This document shows positions 34,777 to 43,809 of a stretch of 64,000 bases of DNA, one piece after another. The stretch lies in assembly GCA_015272325.1 (NCBI GenBank), contig JACYLU010000017.1, positions 62,001 to 126,000 on the forward strand. Direction: 5' to 3'. Under the pieces are notes generated by a model. It worked only from the letters and a program-made list of their open reading frames with translations, ran no database searches and was not told the origin of the DNA. Numbering within the stretch: position 1 is the first letter of the stretch; each line of letters starts with the position of its first letter. Both the position numbers and the translations under genes were made by a program. This DNA comes from Synechococcales cyanobacterium C42_A2020_086 (GTDB taxonomy: Bacteria; Cyanobacteriota; Cyanobacteriia; Elainellales; Elainellaceae).

Positions 34777-34806
34777 AAGGAAGTGCTCTGATCCACTTCC
34801 TTTTTT
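34777..34806 (+). terminator. Rho-independent terminator after psbN
   Basis: AAGGAAGTG pairs with CACTTCCTT around an 8-nt loop, and six Ts follow. It begins about 42 bp after the psbN stop. Confidence 0.85.
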
Positions 34807-34907
34807 CATCTTTTTCAATTTTTTGAGTAGTGCTTGGGAACGTTTGAGTAACGCTAAGAGCTATGGTCTCCACGTGCCATTAGGCTAGAGATCGAGAGAG
34901 ATCGAGG

Positions 34908-35267
34908 CTAGGTGGGAATTTCGCGAGAAACCCCTTCTAGGGCTTCTTCTTCAGTATCGAAAATTTCGAAGACTGAATCCATCATCGTTACTTCAAACAC
35001 TAGCTTGGCTTCGGGATGCACTTTACAAATCCGAAAGCTGCCCTTCACCTTATCGGCGTCCCGCATTCCTGCTACTAGAGATGTCAAACCAGAGCTATCG
35101 ATAAAATTCACTTGACCTAGATTCACCACAACATGGGGGCTTACCTTTGCAATACACTCTTGCAACTTGAGGCGAAACTGCCACGCTGTTGTGATATCGA
35201 GTCGCCCCGTTGGGGTGAGAACGACTACAGTTTTGCCATCTTGAGTTATGTGAATTGTTTGCTCCAT
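34908..35267 (-). CDS. STAS domain anti-sigma-factor antagonist
   Basis: A 119-residue single STAS domain. TPTGRLDITTAWQFRLKLQE and VVNLGQVNFIDSSGLTSLVA contain the conserved DSSGL loop with the Ser that a serine kinase can phosphorylate. Such proteins act in partner-switching with an HPK-type kinase and a PP2C phosphatase. None of these is next to it, so the partners must be elsewhere. The start is the ATG at 35267; a TTG one codon earlier is also open. Confidence 0.88.
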   Translation of the reverse strand: MEQTIHITQDGKTVVVLTPTGRLDITTAWQFRLKLQECIAKVSPHVVVNLGQVNFIDSSGLTSLVAGMRDADKVKGSFRICKVHPEAKLVFEVTMMDSVFEIFDTEEEALEGVSREIPT

Positions 35268-35739
35268 CAAGATTGCCTACCCTCTCCTAGGACATCGCCT
35301 TGTGCTCGTTCATCTAATGTTGCCTTCTAACTCAAACGTCTAGGACTGTGCCCAGTTGACCGTTGCTGCTGAAGTCATCTTTCAGGCGAACAGACAGTCT
35401 GTAGACACGGCATCGCCACCGATCCCGGTTAGGGGCCACATCACTGACAGTGAACTGACGGTTATTGGCATAGCTTAACCTAAGCTAGATTGCCCTGGAG
35501 AAGTCCATTTCTCACGCTTGCAAACAGCAGAAGATGTGGATAGCGGAGTTGAGTTAGATCAGGTTGCCCGGTTCTCTCATTCTCTGATCCTCTGATCCGA
35601 GTGACTTCCTAGCGATCTGGCTCCGCAAGAGCCTTCAAAGCTGCAAAGAGGGTCCGGAAGCTGGCTCATGACTTAGCTCCCGCCCTCTTTGATGTAGGGG
35701 TTAACCTGTTCTCTGCTGGCTGTTTCTCTGCTTGCTGTC
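35268..35739. other. Intergenic region with a long hairpin after hemF
   Basis: 472 bp with no gene. CAAAGAGGG (35644-35652) and CCCTCTTTG (35683-35691) form a perfect 9-bp stem around a 30-nt loop that itself holds AGCT/AGCT. It lies about 50 bp after the hemF stop and could end that minus-strand transcript, although there is no T run. The rest contains nothing recognisable. Confidence 0.4.
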
Positions 35740-36786
35740 TTAGCTTGCTGGTTGCGAATATGAGCCGCTCAGCCAGTCCTGCGGCTTCAAGAAAGTTTCA
35801 TAGAGAGCCGCTTCCCGCGTTCCGGGTTCCGGTTGGTAGCTATATTCCCAACGCACTAGCGGCGGCAGGGACATAAGAATGGACTCAGTGCGGCCGTTAG
35901 TTTGCAGCCCAAAAATGGTACCGCGATCGTAGATCAGGTTGAACTCCACATAGCGGCCACGGCGATAGAGCTGGAATTGCCGCTCTCGATCGCCCCATTC
36001 AGTACCTTGGCGACGCTCGACAATTGGCCCATAGGCTGGCAGAAAGGCGTTGCCGCAAGTCTGCACAAAGGCAAACAAGTCTTCCCAACTCCGAGGTCCG
36101 ACGTCCCCAACGCTGTTGCTGTATTGAGCAGCCGGGCCTTGAGCATCGGGACCGTGATAGAGTTTGCCGAGCTTGCCATCTTGATAATCGAAGAAAATGC
36201 CGCCGACGCCGCGGGTTTCTTGGCGATGTTTCAAGTAAAAATATTCATCGCACCAGCGTTTAAAGGTGGGGTAGTACTCGGGATGGTGAGCATCGCAGGC
36301 ATCTTTCAAGGTTTGGTGGAACTGCACCACATCTTCCACAAACGGATAGTAAGGCGTTAAGTCGATGCCGCCACCAAACCACCACACTGGGCCCGCCTCA
36401 AAGTAGCGATAGTTGAGATGAACCGTGGGCACATAGGGATTGCGCGGATGCAGCACCATCGACGTGCCGGTGGCATAAAAGCCATGACCGGCGGCTTCGG
36501 GTCGCTGCACCAGAATCGAAGGAGGCAAGTCTTTGCCCCACACTTCCGAAAAGTTAACGCCGCCTTGCTCGAATACACCACCCGCTTTAATCACCCGAGA
36601 GCGACCGCCGCCGCCTTCTTCGCGTTGCCAGCTATCTTCCTGAAACTTGCCCGCACCATCGAGCTGCTCTAGCCCTTGGCAAATCTGATCTTGGAGCTGC
36701 TTCAAAAAGGTGCTAACCCGCTCACGCGAATCTGACGGTGGCAGAGAAGGAGTGGATGCAGTGCTAGGAACAGACGTATTGACCAT
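35740..36786 (-). CDS. hemF: Oxygen-dependent coproporphyrinogen III oxidase
   Basis: A 348-residue enzyme of heme and chlorophyll synthesis that decarboxylates two propionates of coproporphyrinogen III using O2. [20 protein letters not shown], then [18 protein letters not shown] and [10 protein letters not shown] are all family blocks, and the C-terminus has [20 protein letters not shown], then [12 protein letters not shown]. It carries an N-terminal extension of about 20 residues rich in Ser, common in cyanobacteria. It stands alone. Confidence 0.97.
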   Translation of the reverse strand: MVNTSVPSTASTPSLPPSDSRERVSTFLKQLQDQICQGLEQLDGAGKFQEDSWQREEGGGGRSRVIKAGGVFEQGGVNFSEVWGKDLPPSILVQRPEAAGHGFYATGTSMVLHPRNPYVPTVHLNYRYFEAGPVWWFGGGIDLTPYYPFVEDVVQFHQTLKDACDAHHPEYYPTFKRWCDEYFYLKHRQETRGVGGIFFDYQDGKLGKLYHGPDAQGPAAQYSNSVGDVGPRSWEDLFAFVQTCGNAFLPAYGPIVERRQGTEWGDRERQFQLYRRGRYVEFNLIYDRGTIFGLQTNGRTESILMSLPPLVRWEYSYQPEPGTREAALYETFLKPQDWLSGSYSQPAS

Positions 36787-37243
36787 AACCTTGATAAATC
36801 GGCAAGAAACTTGGGAAGAAATGTTGGACCAGAGAAGCTCAGCGCCATCTAGTCCAGGAGTGGGTTCTTGAGGGATGCCAACCGAATTTCAAATAGTTAA
36901 ATTTTCAACTAGTTAACAATCTGTCATCAACAGAAGTCAACGGTCAGTCAAACCACACTCCGGATCTAGCCTATACCGAATCGGCAATCAACCGGTCTTT
37001 AGACCCACTCACTGTAACGAAACGCAAAATGGTTGCCCCCTGCGCTCAGAACCAGTTCAGAGATAGGAATCAGAGACAGGAAACCCATTTGCCAGGCATC
37101 CATAATGAGGATGCAGGGTACGGTATCAGGAGCGTATTCTGGCAACTTTATAGGTTCGCAAAAACTCAATATCATCTTCAGTAAGTTCAGTAAGGGCAGC
37201 AAGGGTAGCCCGACTACATCCGCTTCCGAAGATTAGGTGATTC
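36787..37243. other. Intergenic region, with a possible decayed gene beside mgtA
   Basis: 457 bp. On the minus strand, an ATG at 37245 opens a 39-codon frame (MNHLIFGSGCSRATLAALTE, then LTEDDIEFLRTYKVARIRS, stop at 37126). A second frame resumes as PEYAPDTVPCILIMDAWQMG, then SELVLSAGGNHFAF, ending at 36999. Both pieces look protein-like and adjacent, so this may be one frameshifted gene. I do not recognise it. Its ATG overlaps the mgtA start on the opposite strand. AT-rich repeats (AGTTAA, ACTAGTTAAC) lie near 36890-36920. Confidence 0.35.
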
Positions 37244-39910
37244 ATGGCGTTTCCCTTTCCTAGGTTCAATCGTGTCGCTCCGGCGGTTTCCTCAATGCAG
37301 TTTTCGTTGCGTGTGGTAGAGGAGGCTGAAACTGAACTGGGAACGCTGCTGACTAAATTAGATACCTATCGCTATGGATTGACCGCAGCCGAGTCCCGTC
37401 GGCGACTCAAGCGATATGGCTGGAATGATGTGACCCATGAAGCCCCGCTGCCGTGGTATCGGCAATTTCTCAAGTCCTTCAACAACCCCTTTGTCTATTT
37501 GCTACTAGGATTGGCCATTGCCGCGAGCTTGACCCGGCAACTTCCAGAAACCCTGGTGCTGCTGGGAATGGTTTTCTTGAGCGGAGTGTTGCGCTTTATT
37601 CAGGAATACCGCTCGACCCAAGCCGCAGCAAAACTATGGGCGATTGCTGGAGCCACTGCCCTGATTAGCCGCTATGACGATCTTGTCCCGCGGGAACGGC
37701 AACAGCGAGTGCCAATTCGCAAGCTAGTGCCTGGAGATATTGTGCATTTGTCAGCGGGCGATATGGTCCCTGCTGATGTGCGGCTGCTTCAAGCAGAACA
37801 TTTATTTGTCAGTCAAGCCATCTTGACCGGAGAATCCAACCCAGTGCAAAAGCACGATACGTTGGGCAGTCGAGTCGAGAAAATGGCGATTCGGTATCAC
37901 CAAACCAATGATCCCTTCCAGACCCCGACGGTCTGTTTCATGGGAACAACCGTGATTGGAGGTCGGGCCAAAGCCGTTGTGGTGGCTACAGGTAACCAAA
38001 CTTATTTGGGATCTCTGTCTCAGGCTATTGCCGGTAAACGGGCGCGCACAAGTTTTGAAATGGGAATTAATCGAGTCACCGGGCTGCTGTTAGGGTTTAT
38101 CGCGGTTCTGGTGCCGATTGTGCTGCTGATTAACAGCATCAATTATGACGATTGGAATGAGTCCTTCCTGTTTGCGATTGCGGTTGCGGTGGGTCTGGTG
38201 CCAGAGATGTTGCCTCTGGTGGTGAGTGCTAACTTAGTACGGGGCGCCACGGCCCTGTCTAAGCAAAACGTGCTGGTAAAACGGCTGGATGCCATGCAGA
38301 ATTTAGGCGCAGTCGATATCCTCTGTACCGATAAGACCGGCACCCTGACCCAAAATCATATTTCCCTGATGGAACCCGTAGGAATTGACGGGACGGTAAC
38401 AGAAGAGCCGCTGCGATATGCCTATCTCAATAGCTATCACCAGACCGGGATCCGCAATGCATTAGATGCCGCCATCTTGGAATGCAGAGCGTTGCCCGCT
38501 GAGTTGAATCCGGAAACCGCTCATGCCAAGTTAGGAGAAATTCCCTTTGACTTTGTGCGACGCCGATTGTCAGTTGTTGTAGAGCAGGATGGAGTGCCCT
38601 GGTTGATTTGCAAAGGCGCAGTGGCAGAAGTGATCACCCTTTGCACAACCGCCCAATGGCAGGGGCAAGTGGTTCCCCTAGCACCGACTTTGTATCAAGA
38701 AACGCTGCAACGGGTCCGTCAGCTTCAGGCAGATGGACTGCGGGTGCTGGCTGTTGCCTATCGCCGCTTCTCGGCACCCAAAGAAAGGTATAGCCCAGAC
38801 GATGAGGTTGACCTGACCTTAGTAGGCTATGTCACGTTTCTTGACCCCCCCAAAACCAGTGCCAAAGCAGCGATCACAGCATTGCAAGAGCACGGAGTGG
38901 CCGTCAAAGTGATCACGGGCGATGAGGAAACCATTACCCGGCGGATTTGCCAGGAGGTAGGAGTTGCGGTGCAGCAGGTCTACCTGGGTGCTAGCGTTGA
39001 GCGGATGACAGACGCCGAACTCGCGGATGCGGTGGAAGAAGCGACCATCTTTGCCCGCATGTCGCCTGCTCAGAAAGCTCGCGTGATCCGCATTCTCAAG
39101 CAGGCAGGACACGCAGTGGGCTACTTGGGCGATGGCATTAATGATGCTCTAGCCCTGCGCGATGCCGATGTTGGTATTTCCGTCGATACGGCTGCTGATG
39201 TTGCCAAAGAATCGGCCGACATCATTCTGCTGGAAAAGAGTTTGATGGTGTTGGAGCAGGGAATCATGGAAGGTCGCCGCACCTTTGGTAACCTAACCAA
39301 ATATCTCAAGATGGCAACCAGCTCCAACTTTGGCAACGTCTTTAGCGTCGTGGGAGCCAGTGCATTCCTTCCGTTTCTACCGATGCTGCCCCTGCAACTT
39401 CTGGTGCAAAACCTGCTGTATGACCTGTCGCAAATTGCTATCCCCTTCGACCGAGTGGATGCGACCTATCTCGCCAAGCCGCAAGCCTGGTCTGCATCGG
39501 ATCTGCGCCGCTTTATGCTGCATTTGGGGCCTGTCAGTTCTGTATTTGACTATGCCACCTTTGCTCTACTCTGGTTTGGCTTGGGAGCAACTACCGACGC
39601 CAATGCTGCTTTGTTCCAGTCTGGCTGGTTTGTGCAAGGCTTGCTCTCCCAAACCCTGATTATTCACCTGCTGCGAACCGAGAAAATTCCCTTCCTGCAG
39701 AGCACAGCAACGCTGCCGGTATTGGTCATGACCGGACTGGTCATGGTGATTGCCCTGTTGCTGCCCTTTACCTCTCTGGGAGCCACTCTGGGGTTAGTGC
39801 CACTGCCGGCGATCTATTTCCCCTGGCTGATAGTGATTCTGGTTGGTTATGGCCTGCTGACCCAGATAGTCAAAATGGCGTACATCCGCCGATTTAAAGC
39901 CTGGCTGTAA
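37244..39910 (+). CDS. mgtA: MgtA-type (P3B) magnesium-translocating P-type ATPase
   Basis: An 888-residue P-type ATPase. The phosphorylation motif DKTGTLT is at D363, TGES is present (AILTGESNPVQK) and GDGIND is at about 630. The membrane block VAVGLVPEMLPLVVSANLVR, then GATALSKQNVLVKRLDAMQN, and the C-terminal LLVQNLLYDLSQIAIPFDRV, are diagnostic of MgtA/MgtB rather than calcium or heavy-metal pumps. MgtA imports Mg2+ when it is scarce. It is followed on the same strand, after 233 bp, by an HMA-EamA fusion gene. mgtE and an mgtC family gene lie within 14 kb. Confidence 0.9.
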   Translation: MAFPFPRFNRVAPAVSSMQFSLRVVEEAETELGTLLTKLDTYRYGLTAAESRRRLKRYGWNDVTHEAPLPWYRQFLKSFNNPFVYLLLGLAIAASLTRQLPETLVLLGMVFLSGVLRFIQEYRSTQAAAKLWAIAGATALISRYDDLVPRERQQRVPIRKLVPGDIVHLSAGDMVPADVRLLQAEHLFVSQAILTGESNPVQKHDTLGSRVEKMAIRYHQTNDPFQTPTVCFMGTTVIGGRAKAVVVATGNQTYLGSLSQAIAGKRARTSFEMGINRVTGLLLGFIAVLVPIVLLINSINYDDWNESFLFAIAVAVGLVPEMLPLVVSANLVRGATALSKQNVLVKRLDAMQNLGAVDILCTDKTGTLTQNHISLMEPVGIDGTVTEEPLRYAYLNSYHQTGIRNALDAAILECRALPAELNPETAHAKLGEIPFDFVRRRLSVVVEQDGVPWLICKGAVAEVITLCTTAQWQGQVVPLAPTLYQETLQRVRQLQADGLRVLAVAYRRFSAPKERYSPDDEVDLTLVGYVTFLDPPKTSAKAAITALQEHGVAVKVITGDEETITRRICQEVGVAVQQVYLGASVERMTDAELADAVEEATIFARMSPAQKARVIRILKQAGHAVGYLGDGINDALALRDADVGISVDTAADVAKESADIILLEKSLMVLEQGIMEGRRTFGNLTKYLKMATSSNFGNVFSVVGASAFLPFLPMLPLQLLVQNLLYDLSQIAIPFDRVDATYLAKPQAWSASDLRRFMLHLGPVSSVFDYATFALLWFGLGATTDANAALFQSGWFVQGLLSQTLIIHLLRTEKIPFLQSTATLPVLVMTGLVMVIALLLPFTSLGATLGLVPLPAIYFPWLIVILVGYGLLTQIVKMAYIRRFKAWL

Positions 39911-40143
39911 CCCGCTTCCTGAATCTTGCCTAACTCAGTACAATCATTGCACTGCTTCTTGTTTACATTACTCCTAATGGGTTTCGTTTGGGTTTAGACG
40001 GGGGTTTGAGCAGTTCACTCATTGAACCCGTTGCACAACCCGTTGCAAGAATAAACAAGTGACGTTACCTAGACCCCTGAGCACCCGAACCTGCGAGTTT
40101 CTTGCTCGCGTTTTTGACTCATTGCATTCTGCGGCAACACCCC

Positions 40144-41331
40144 ATGCGCGATGATACTACCCTGTCCGTCATTGTGGTTCATACCACTGCCAGTCGCTCT
40201 CGGTTTCGCATTCCTCGCCTAGCCGAAGATCCAGTGTTTATAGCCCATCTACTCCAGCAAACCTATGCCCTAGCAGGCATCACTGCCGCACGAGTCAATT
40301 CCCTAGCTCGATCCCTGATTGTGCATCATGAGCCTAGTGTACGAATTGCAGACCTGCACTCCCGGATCACGGAGGCTACAAAGCGGGCGGCTACCCTCTC
40401 CCTGTCGGGGCAACTGCCCTCACACTCCTGGGAATCTGAAGTAGAACTGTCTGCCTCAGGAGCATGGCCAGCTATTGGTTGGGTCCTCCTGGCAACGGGT
40501 AGCTACGCTACTTTGCAGGCAACCATTCGCTTGATTGCTGGGAGCCTCCACCCCTTTCAAATTGTGTTCTTAAACAATCTGTTTGCAGTTGGGTTGCTGC
40601 TGCCCGTGTTGACTGTTGATGGTCTGAGCACCACCAAACTGCCGCTCCATGGGCTACGAGCAATTCTGGATGCGGGAGCGTCGTTACTGTTGGTATCGGG
40701 GCTGAGTTTGCTGCCCCTAGCCCAGGTCAATGCCTTGGGCGCCACCACCCCCCTGTTTGCGATGATGGGTGCCTCTCTCGTTTTGGGAGAAGCCTTACGC
40801 CCCCAACGGTGGATTTCTCTCCTGCTGGGAATGGTTGGGATGCTGGTGATTGTGCGTCCCGGTTTAGCCGGAATGGGTCTAGGTGCACTGCTGACATTGG
40901 GTGGCTCGATCGCGTTTGCAGGGGTGGTGCTGCTGCTCAAGGTTCTGTCTCGCACAGATTCCAGCCTGACGATCATTGCCTACAACGCCCTTCTGCTTAC
41001 CCCCCTGACCTTTATTCCAGCACTCTGGGTGTGGACTGTTCCCACGCTAGGGGAACTAGCTCTATTGACCGCGGCGGCTGCCCTGGGTTTAGTGGGTCAA
41101 ATCTGTATGTTTCAGGCGCTAGAACAAGCAGATGCCACTACCGTATTGCCTGCGGATTTTGCTCAGTTTGTTTGGGCGAGTGTCTTGGGCTTTGTGCTGT
41201 TCCAAGAAGTGCCTGATCTGTGGACTTGGCTAGGGGGACTGCTGATTTTTGCTGGAGTCATTGGTGTGGCAAATTCAGAACCCGAGGAACCCAAGGAGCA
41301 AGCTTGCTTACTGCTGCTGGAGAGTGCTTAG
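40144..41331 (+). CDS. EamA/DMT transporter fused to an N-terminal HMA-like domain
   Basis: About 395 residues from the ATG at 40144; a TTG at 40102 is an alternative. Residues about 5-95 (VVHTTASRSRFRIPRLAEDP, then AGITAARVNSLARSLIVHHE) align by eye with the N-terminal domain of the P-type ATPase at 43.8-46.5 kb (IVHRTTHRIRIRIPRLRNDP, RMNAFAESIVVEYRP). This is the HMA_2-type ferredoxin-like fold without the CxxC metal pair. Residues about 110-380 have about 10 membrane segments with two EamA repeats (QVNALGATTPLFAMMGASLV, then GMLVIVRPG). DMT proteins export small metabolites; the substrate here is unknown. I know of no described EamA protein with this domain. Its 3' end overlaps the convergent ATPase-like gene by 24 bp. 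Confidence 0.85.
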   Translation: MRDDTTLSVIVVHTTASRSRFRIPRLAEDPVFIAHLLQQTYALAGITAARVNSLARSLIVHHEPSVRIADLHSRITEATKRAATLSLSGQLPSHSWESEVELSASGAWPAIGWVLLATGSYATLQATIRLIAGSLHPFQIVFLNNLFAVGLLLPVLTVDGLSTTKLPLHGLRAILDAGASLLLVSGLSLLPLAQVNALGATTPLFAMMGASLVLGEALRPQRWISLLLGMVGMLVIVRPGLAGMGLGALLTLGGSIAFAGVVLLLKVLSRTDSSLTIIAYNALLLTPLTFIPALWVWTVPTLGELALLTAAAALGLVGQICMFQALEQADATTVLPADFAQFVWASVLGFVLFQEVPDLWTWLGGLLIFAGVIGVANSEPEEPKEQACLLLLESA

Positions 41332-43539
41332 TGAATCATGCAGATGAGGGTCTGGAGCAAACCAGAAGGGGCGCAGAGCGTTTAAAACCGCGAGTAAATT
41401 CACGGCGTTGTTGATCACGACCACTAGAATTGGATCGAGAATCAGCAATATTCCCAAGGTCGTTGCCCCTAGGTGCGGCAAGGTAATCAGGGCAATATTT
41501 TGTTGCACTAGGGCCATTGCTTCATCGGCGATGTTGAACGCCGTCACTAACGTCAGGAGATTTCCGTAGGGCAGTCGAATGTCTGCGATGCGCTGAATCG
41601 ACGGGCAAGAGTGATGCCTGCCTACAGCGATATCCGCATAGCAGAGGGCAGGATAGTCATCCATACCTTCGCCCATGTAGACCACCGTATGCCCCTGCTC
41701 CTGAAGACGGCAAACAAAGGCTTTTTTGTCTTCCGGGGTGAGTTCGGCGAAAACGGCACTGGGGTCTAGCCCAACTTGAGAAGCAATCGCGGCTGCCACG
41801 TCGGAGGCACCCCCCGTAACAACATACACCGTCAATCCGCGCTGCTGTAGGTAAGACAATACCGCTCGACTGTCGGGATGGACGCTGGCACAGCAGATGA
41901 TCTGACCCATGAGCTGCCCGTCTACAGCGATGTAGATGTACCAATAGCCTTGATACTCTCCATCTCGGGCTTGAGAGGGAGGGGCGACCGCGTCAGGAAA
42001 AGCAATGCCAGCCTGATTCAAATAACTACAGCTACCTACAAGAACCCAGTAACCATTGACCTGAGCGGAAATCCCCAGACCTTGACTTGTTTGAAGTGCA
42101 CAGGCTTGGCTGAGCGGAATGGTCAACCCTCGCTGTTGGGCGTAGGCTGTAATGGCTTGGAACACCGGATGCTGAAATTTGGCTTCACACTGCCCCGCTG
42201 CTGCCGCTAGTGCCAATAGCCAGTTTGCTGGGTCGGAGCCTGGGGAAGAGATGGGCATGTTTGAGTGAAGGTCTGAGTGAAGGATCTCAATCGCCACCAC
42301 CGATAGCTCTTTGCCAGTTAGGTTGCCTGTTCGTGCAAATACCACCGTATCGGCTTGGGTCAATAGCTCAAACACTCGCCCCGAGCGGATGTAGATATTT
42401 TGCTGCTGAGCATAGAGCATCATAGAAAGAATAGCTGTGGGCGCAGAGAGTCGCACCCCGGTCACCAGATCCAATTGGAGGGGGGCTAACGCCCGTTCCA
42501 GGTTCTGGGTCCATAACAATAAACCGCCCGAAAGCGCTAAAGTCGGCAAAATCAGAGTCTCACCGACGATTTTGGCGTAGTCACTCAGCTGCGTTTGGTG
42601 CAGGGGAGCCGCCTCTGCCAACAGCACCTCCTGAGCATATTGCGTCTGATCGCCCAGAGACTCTACCCGTACCCGGATCTGTCCATCCATGACCGTACAG
42701 CCTGCTGGAATCGGGTTGCCCATGCCTACGGGTAAGGGAGCCGGTTCACCCGTCAGGATGCTGAAATCTAACCAGGCTTCTCCTTCCAAAATGAAACCAT
42801 CGACGGGACAAGTATCCTCTGCAATCAGCAGAATTTGGTCGCCGGGGCCCAACTCGGACAGTGGCAGCACTTGCGGTTGTCCCTCTCGGATCAGCCGCAC
42901 TCGCTGTACATCGGGAAGGAGGCTAGTTGAGGGTATGGCTGGTGCCCTCTCGTAGGTCGACTCCTGGAGCCAGTCGCCGGTTTCAGCGAGAACCAGATCC
43001 AGATTGGGTGCGACAAAATCTCCAGTCAACCCGTGAAAAATCGTCCAGAGGGATTCCAAAATTTCTTCATCCACTTTCCCTTGAGCTAAATCCTGACGAG
43101 TGCGCTCTAGAACTGGAAAAGCCGCCACTAGAGTAACCATCCCTAAGACTATGGGAGGAATTGCCAATTCCATCGCTCCTGCCAGGACGGCCAAACCCAA
43201 GCCCAATGCAGGTAGAGCAATTCGCTGGAGCAACTCGAGTTCTGATGGTTTGCTCGACGGCTTCGCAGGGTCAGGAGGGGGCGGCAATGGCCCTTCTAGC
43301 GGAACCTGCTTCATAAACTGCTGCACCTGCGCCAGGATAGCCGTTGCTGTGGATTGAGCCGGTGTGTATTCAATAATCAGAGAGCAAGCCGGATAGTTGA
43401 CTCGAATTTGCCTGAACCCAGGATGAGCAAGCAGATGCGTTTGCACCGCCTCCGCCCAACCAGACGCATGCCGCATCCCAGCAATTCTCAGTCGTAAGCG
43501 TCCCGGGATCTGGTGAACAATCTGGATCTCGCCGCTCAT
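41308..43539 (-). CDS. P-type ATPase homologue with a mutated phosphorylation site (pseudo-pump)
   Basis: About 743 residues from the ATG at 43539; a TTG at 43551 is also open. The N-terminal HMA-like domain (IVHQIPGRLRLRIAGMRHAS, then RVNYPACSLIIEYTP) is followed by a proline-rich linker and a P1B-type core. TGE (about 263-265) and HP (about 457-458) are kept. The DKTGTLT motif reads ARTGNLT (about 402-408; the codon at 42334-42336 is GCA for Ala), TGD reads TGG, and GDGxND reads GEGMDD. CPC is replaced by SAP. The frame is intact, so the protein is probably made but cannot form the aspartyl phosphate. It sits right after a small DUF454-like gene and downstream of an intact paralogue. Confidence 0.85.
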   Translation of the reverse strand: MSGEIQIVHQIPGRLRLRIAGMRHASGWAEAVQTHLLAHPGFRQIRVNYPACSLIIEYTPAQSTATAILAQVQQFMKQVPLEGPLPPPPDPAKPSSKPSELELLQRIALPALGLGLAVLAGAMELAIPPIVLGMVTLVAAFPVLERTRQDLAQGKVDEEILESLWTIFHGLTGDFVAPNLDLVLAETGDWLQESTYERAPAIPSTSLLPDVQRVRLIREGQPQVLPLSELGPGDQILLIAEDTCPVDGFILEGEAWLDFSILTGEPAPLPVGMGNPIPAGCTVMDGQIRVRVESLGDQTQYAQEVLLAEAAPLHQTQLSDYAKIVGETLILPTLALSGGLLLWTQNLERALAPLQLDLVTGVRLSAPTAILSMMLYAQQQNIYIRSGRVFELLTQADTVVFARTGNLTGKELSVVAIEILHSDLHSNMPISSPGSDPANWLLALAAAAGQCEAKFQHPVFQAITAYAQQRGLTIPLSQACALQTSQGLGISAQVNGYWVLVGSCSYLNQAGIAFPDAVAPPSQARDGEYQGYWYIYIAVDGQLMGQIICCASVHPDSRAVLSYLQQRGLTVYVVTGGASDVAAAIASQVGLDPSAVFAELTPEDKKAFVCRLQEQGHTVVYMGEGMDDYPALCYADIAVGRHHSCPSIQRIADIRLPYGNLLTLVTAFNIADEAMALVQQNIALITLPHLGATTLGILLILDPILVVVINNAVNLLAVLNALRPFWFAPDPHLHDSLSTLQQQ

Positions 43540-43554
43540 TAAAATGGTCAATCC

Positions 43555-43713
43555 TCAGTCCACTAGAGCCAGCTTGAAGCAGATGGCAGACAATATCAGG
43601 AAGGGTGTACCTGGAAAAAACGGCAAAATCAGGCCTAGCACACCTATTCCAAAACTGATCGTACCTACCGTGAGCAGTGCAGCTTTGCGAAATGCGTTGA
43701 GTACACAATCCAT
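43555..43713 (-). CDS. Small DUF454 (YbaN)-like membrane protein
   Basis: 52 residues, with GGAGAA about 6 nt before the ATG at 43713. VGTISFGIGVLGLILPFFPG, then TPFLILSAICFKLAL resembles the first half of DUF454 proteins (LGxxLPxLPTTPFLLLAaxCF). It has two hydrophobic stretches. The stop at 43555-43557 is only 15 nt before the start at 43539 of the next gene (4 nt before the alternative TTG), so the genes are probably translationally coupled. The family normally continues for another 50-60 residues, so this is either a small member or a truncated one. The ribosome site and spacing support that it is translated. Confidence 0.6.
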   Translation of the reverse strand: MDCVLNAFRKAALLTVGTISFGIGVLGLILPFFPGTPFLILSAICFKLALVD

Positions 43714-43809
43714 GGTGATTTCTCCAATTGAGAAGGTCTAAAACATTGCTTCCCGACCGGCAGCCCCAGCAAGGAAAAGCAAAGTAGAGTGCTGCCTCTT
43801 CATGCTTGT

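Noticed and set aside
37244-39910. Assignment as a calcium or heavy-metal pump
   Set aside because: The helix block VPEMLPLVVSA and the C-terminal LLYDLSQIAIPFD are specific to MgtA/MgtB.
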